From the NCBI GenBank assembly GCA_041752455.1, contig JBGSWL010000032.1, forward strand, positions 1-64,000: 64,000 nt of DNA, in the 5' to 3' direction. Position numbers and translations under genes: made by a program. The notes below the pieces were generated by a model. It made no database searches and was not told where the DNA came from. It worked only from the letters and a program-made list of their open reading frames with translations. This DNA is from JBGSWL01 sp041752455 (GTDB lineage Bacteria > Pseudomonadota > Alphaproteobacteria > Rhizobiales > Rhizobiaceae). This document shows, one piece after another, positions 63,300-64,000 of this stretch (positions within the stretch are counted from its first letter, which is position 1; every line of letters begins with the position of its first letter).

Positions 63300-64000
63300 T
63301 TACTGCGGCAGCGTGTCGTCCACGCCTTCAACGTAGAAGTTCATGCCGAGCAGCGTGCCGATATCGGCTTTCTCGCCAGCCGCAAGCCACGGCGTGCCAT
63401 CCTGCCTGTTGATCGGACCGGTGAACGGGTCAAGACGGCCGATCGTGATCGCATATTCGATAGCCTTGGCTTCGGCGGCCACTTCGTACGGCATGTTCCA
63501 GTACGGAGCCATCGCCACATGGCCTTCGCCCATGCCGGCCCAGATGTCGACCTGCTCCCAGGTTCCGTCGAGAACGGCCTGGACCCGGTCAACGTAGTAA
63601 GGACCCCAGTCGTCGACGATCGAGGTCAACTGCGTCGTCTTGCCGAATGCATACATGTCGGAAGCCTGACCGAACGCCTTGATGCCGCGCTCTTCGGCCA
63701 CCTGCATCGGCGCCGTCGAATCCGTGTGCTGCGTGATGATGTCGACGCCCTGGTCGATCAGCGTCTTGGCGGCATCGGCTTCCTTGCCCGGATCGAACCA
63801 GGAATTGACCCACACGACCTTGACCTTGAACTCCGGATTGACCGAGCGCGCGCCGAGGAGGAACGAGTTGATCCCCATCACCACTTCCGGGATCGGGAAT
63901 GAGCCGAGATAGCCGGCAACGCCCGCGGTCGACATGCGGGCGGCGATCACGCCCTGCACATAGCGGCCTTCGTGGAACTTCGAGTTGTAGGTGGCGACAT
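63300..64000 (-). CDS. BMP-family ABC transporter substrate-binding protein, C-terminal part
   Basis: The 3' portion of a gene that starts beyond the window; about 233 codons are present, and the reading frame is open to base 64000. The protein matches the BMP (PnrA/Med) family: YNSKFHEGRYVQGVIAARMS, GYLGSFPIPEVVMGINSFLLGAR, WVNSWFDPGKEADAAKTLIDQGVDIITQHTDSTAP and WGPYYVDRVQAVLDGTW. These proteins deliver nucleosides or purines to an ABC importer. The signal sequence and N-terminal lobe are outside the window, and the transporter genes are presumably upstream on the minus strand. Confidence 0.9.
   Translation of the reverse strand, partial: VATYNSKFHEGRYVQGVIAARMSTAGVAGYLGSFPIPEVVMGINSFLLGARSVNPEFKVKVVWVNSWFDPGKEADAAKTLIDQGVDIITQHTDSTAPMQVAEERGIKAFGQASDMYAFGKTTQLTSIVDDWGPYYVDRVQAVLDGTWEQVDIWAGMGEGHVAMAPYWNMPYEVAAEAKAIEYAITIGRLDPFTGPINRQDGTPWLAAGEKADIGTLLGMNFYVEGVDDTLPQ

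Overview
The window is GC-rich, densely coding DNA from an alphaproteobacterium of the order Hyphomicrobiales (Rhizobiales). The evidence is the classic gene order dusB(nifR3)-ntrB-ntrC-ntrY-ntrX-trkA-hfq-hflX-mazG, the alphaproteobacterial Hfq, a GAFTGA-less NtrX and a Tad/Cpa pilus cluster of the rhizobial type. Genus cannot be fixed from the sequence alone. No insertion sequence, prophage, CRISPR array or rRNA was seen. There is one tRNA, tRNA-Ser(UGA). No stretch of more than about 300 bases lacks a gene. The largest gaps are 29076-29358 (upstream of a LacI-type operon) and 32217-32459 (a divergent promoter region).

Layout. (1) 1-10800, plus strand: nitrogen two-component systems, K+ uptake protein TrkA, D-amino acid aminotransferase, Hfq and HflX. 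(2) 10813-20890, mainly minus strand: housekeeping genes mazG, a metallo-beta-lactamase hydrolase, tatD, metG, holB, tmk, a D,D-carboxypeptidase, rlpA and two unknown envelope proteins. (3) 21071-23386: tRNA-Ser, a glutaryl-CoA dehydrogenase and a 3-hydroxyisobutyrate-dehydrogenase-like protein. (4) 23453-29075, minus strand: an operon of LacI regulator, binding-protein-dependent ABC importer and metallophosphoesterase, with a perfect LacI-type operator in front. (5) 29359-53950: a large polysaccharide locus. (6) 54052-61771, minus strand: part of a Tad (Flp) pilus assembly cluster. (7) 62006-63232: a GT87-like membrane glycosyltransferase. (8) 63300-64000: the 3' part of a BMP-family lipoprotein binding protein with a clear terminator.

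The main discovery is region 5. It reproduces, almost component for component, the symbiosis polysaccharide (syp) locus known from Vibrio fischeri. It has a STAS protein (SypA-like), an export protein (SypC-like), a CpsD-like protein (SypD-like), a three-domain RsbW-REC-PP2C regulator (SypE-like), a hybrid kinase with HPt (SypF-like) and a sigma54-dependent response regulator (SypG-like). It also has a flippase, a polymerase/ligase, an acetyltransferase, a Wzz protein, several glycosyltransferases and a fused SypQ-SypR-like protein. Four good -24/-12 sigma54 promoters, and a fifth weaker one, lie at operon heads matching the known syp layout (ahead of A, I, M and P). I infer that phosphorelay from the hybrid kinase activates the sigma54 regulator, while the STAS/SypE-like pair acts as a partner switch. 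Additions not in the Vibrio locus are a dedicated glmS paralogue, two unknown lipoproteins and a small molybdopterin-domain-like secreted protein beside the kinase. The adjacent Tad cluster, with a weak sigma54-like element of its own, makes the whole stretch 29-62 kb look like a surface-attachment island.
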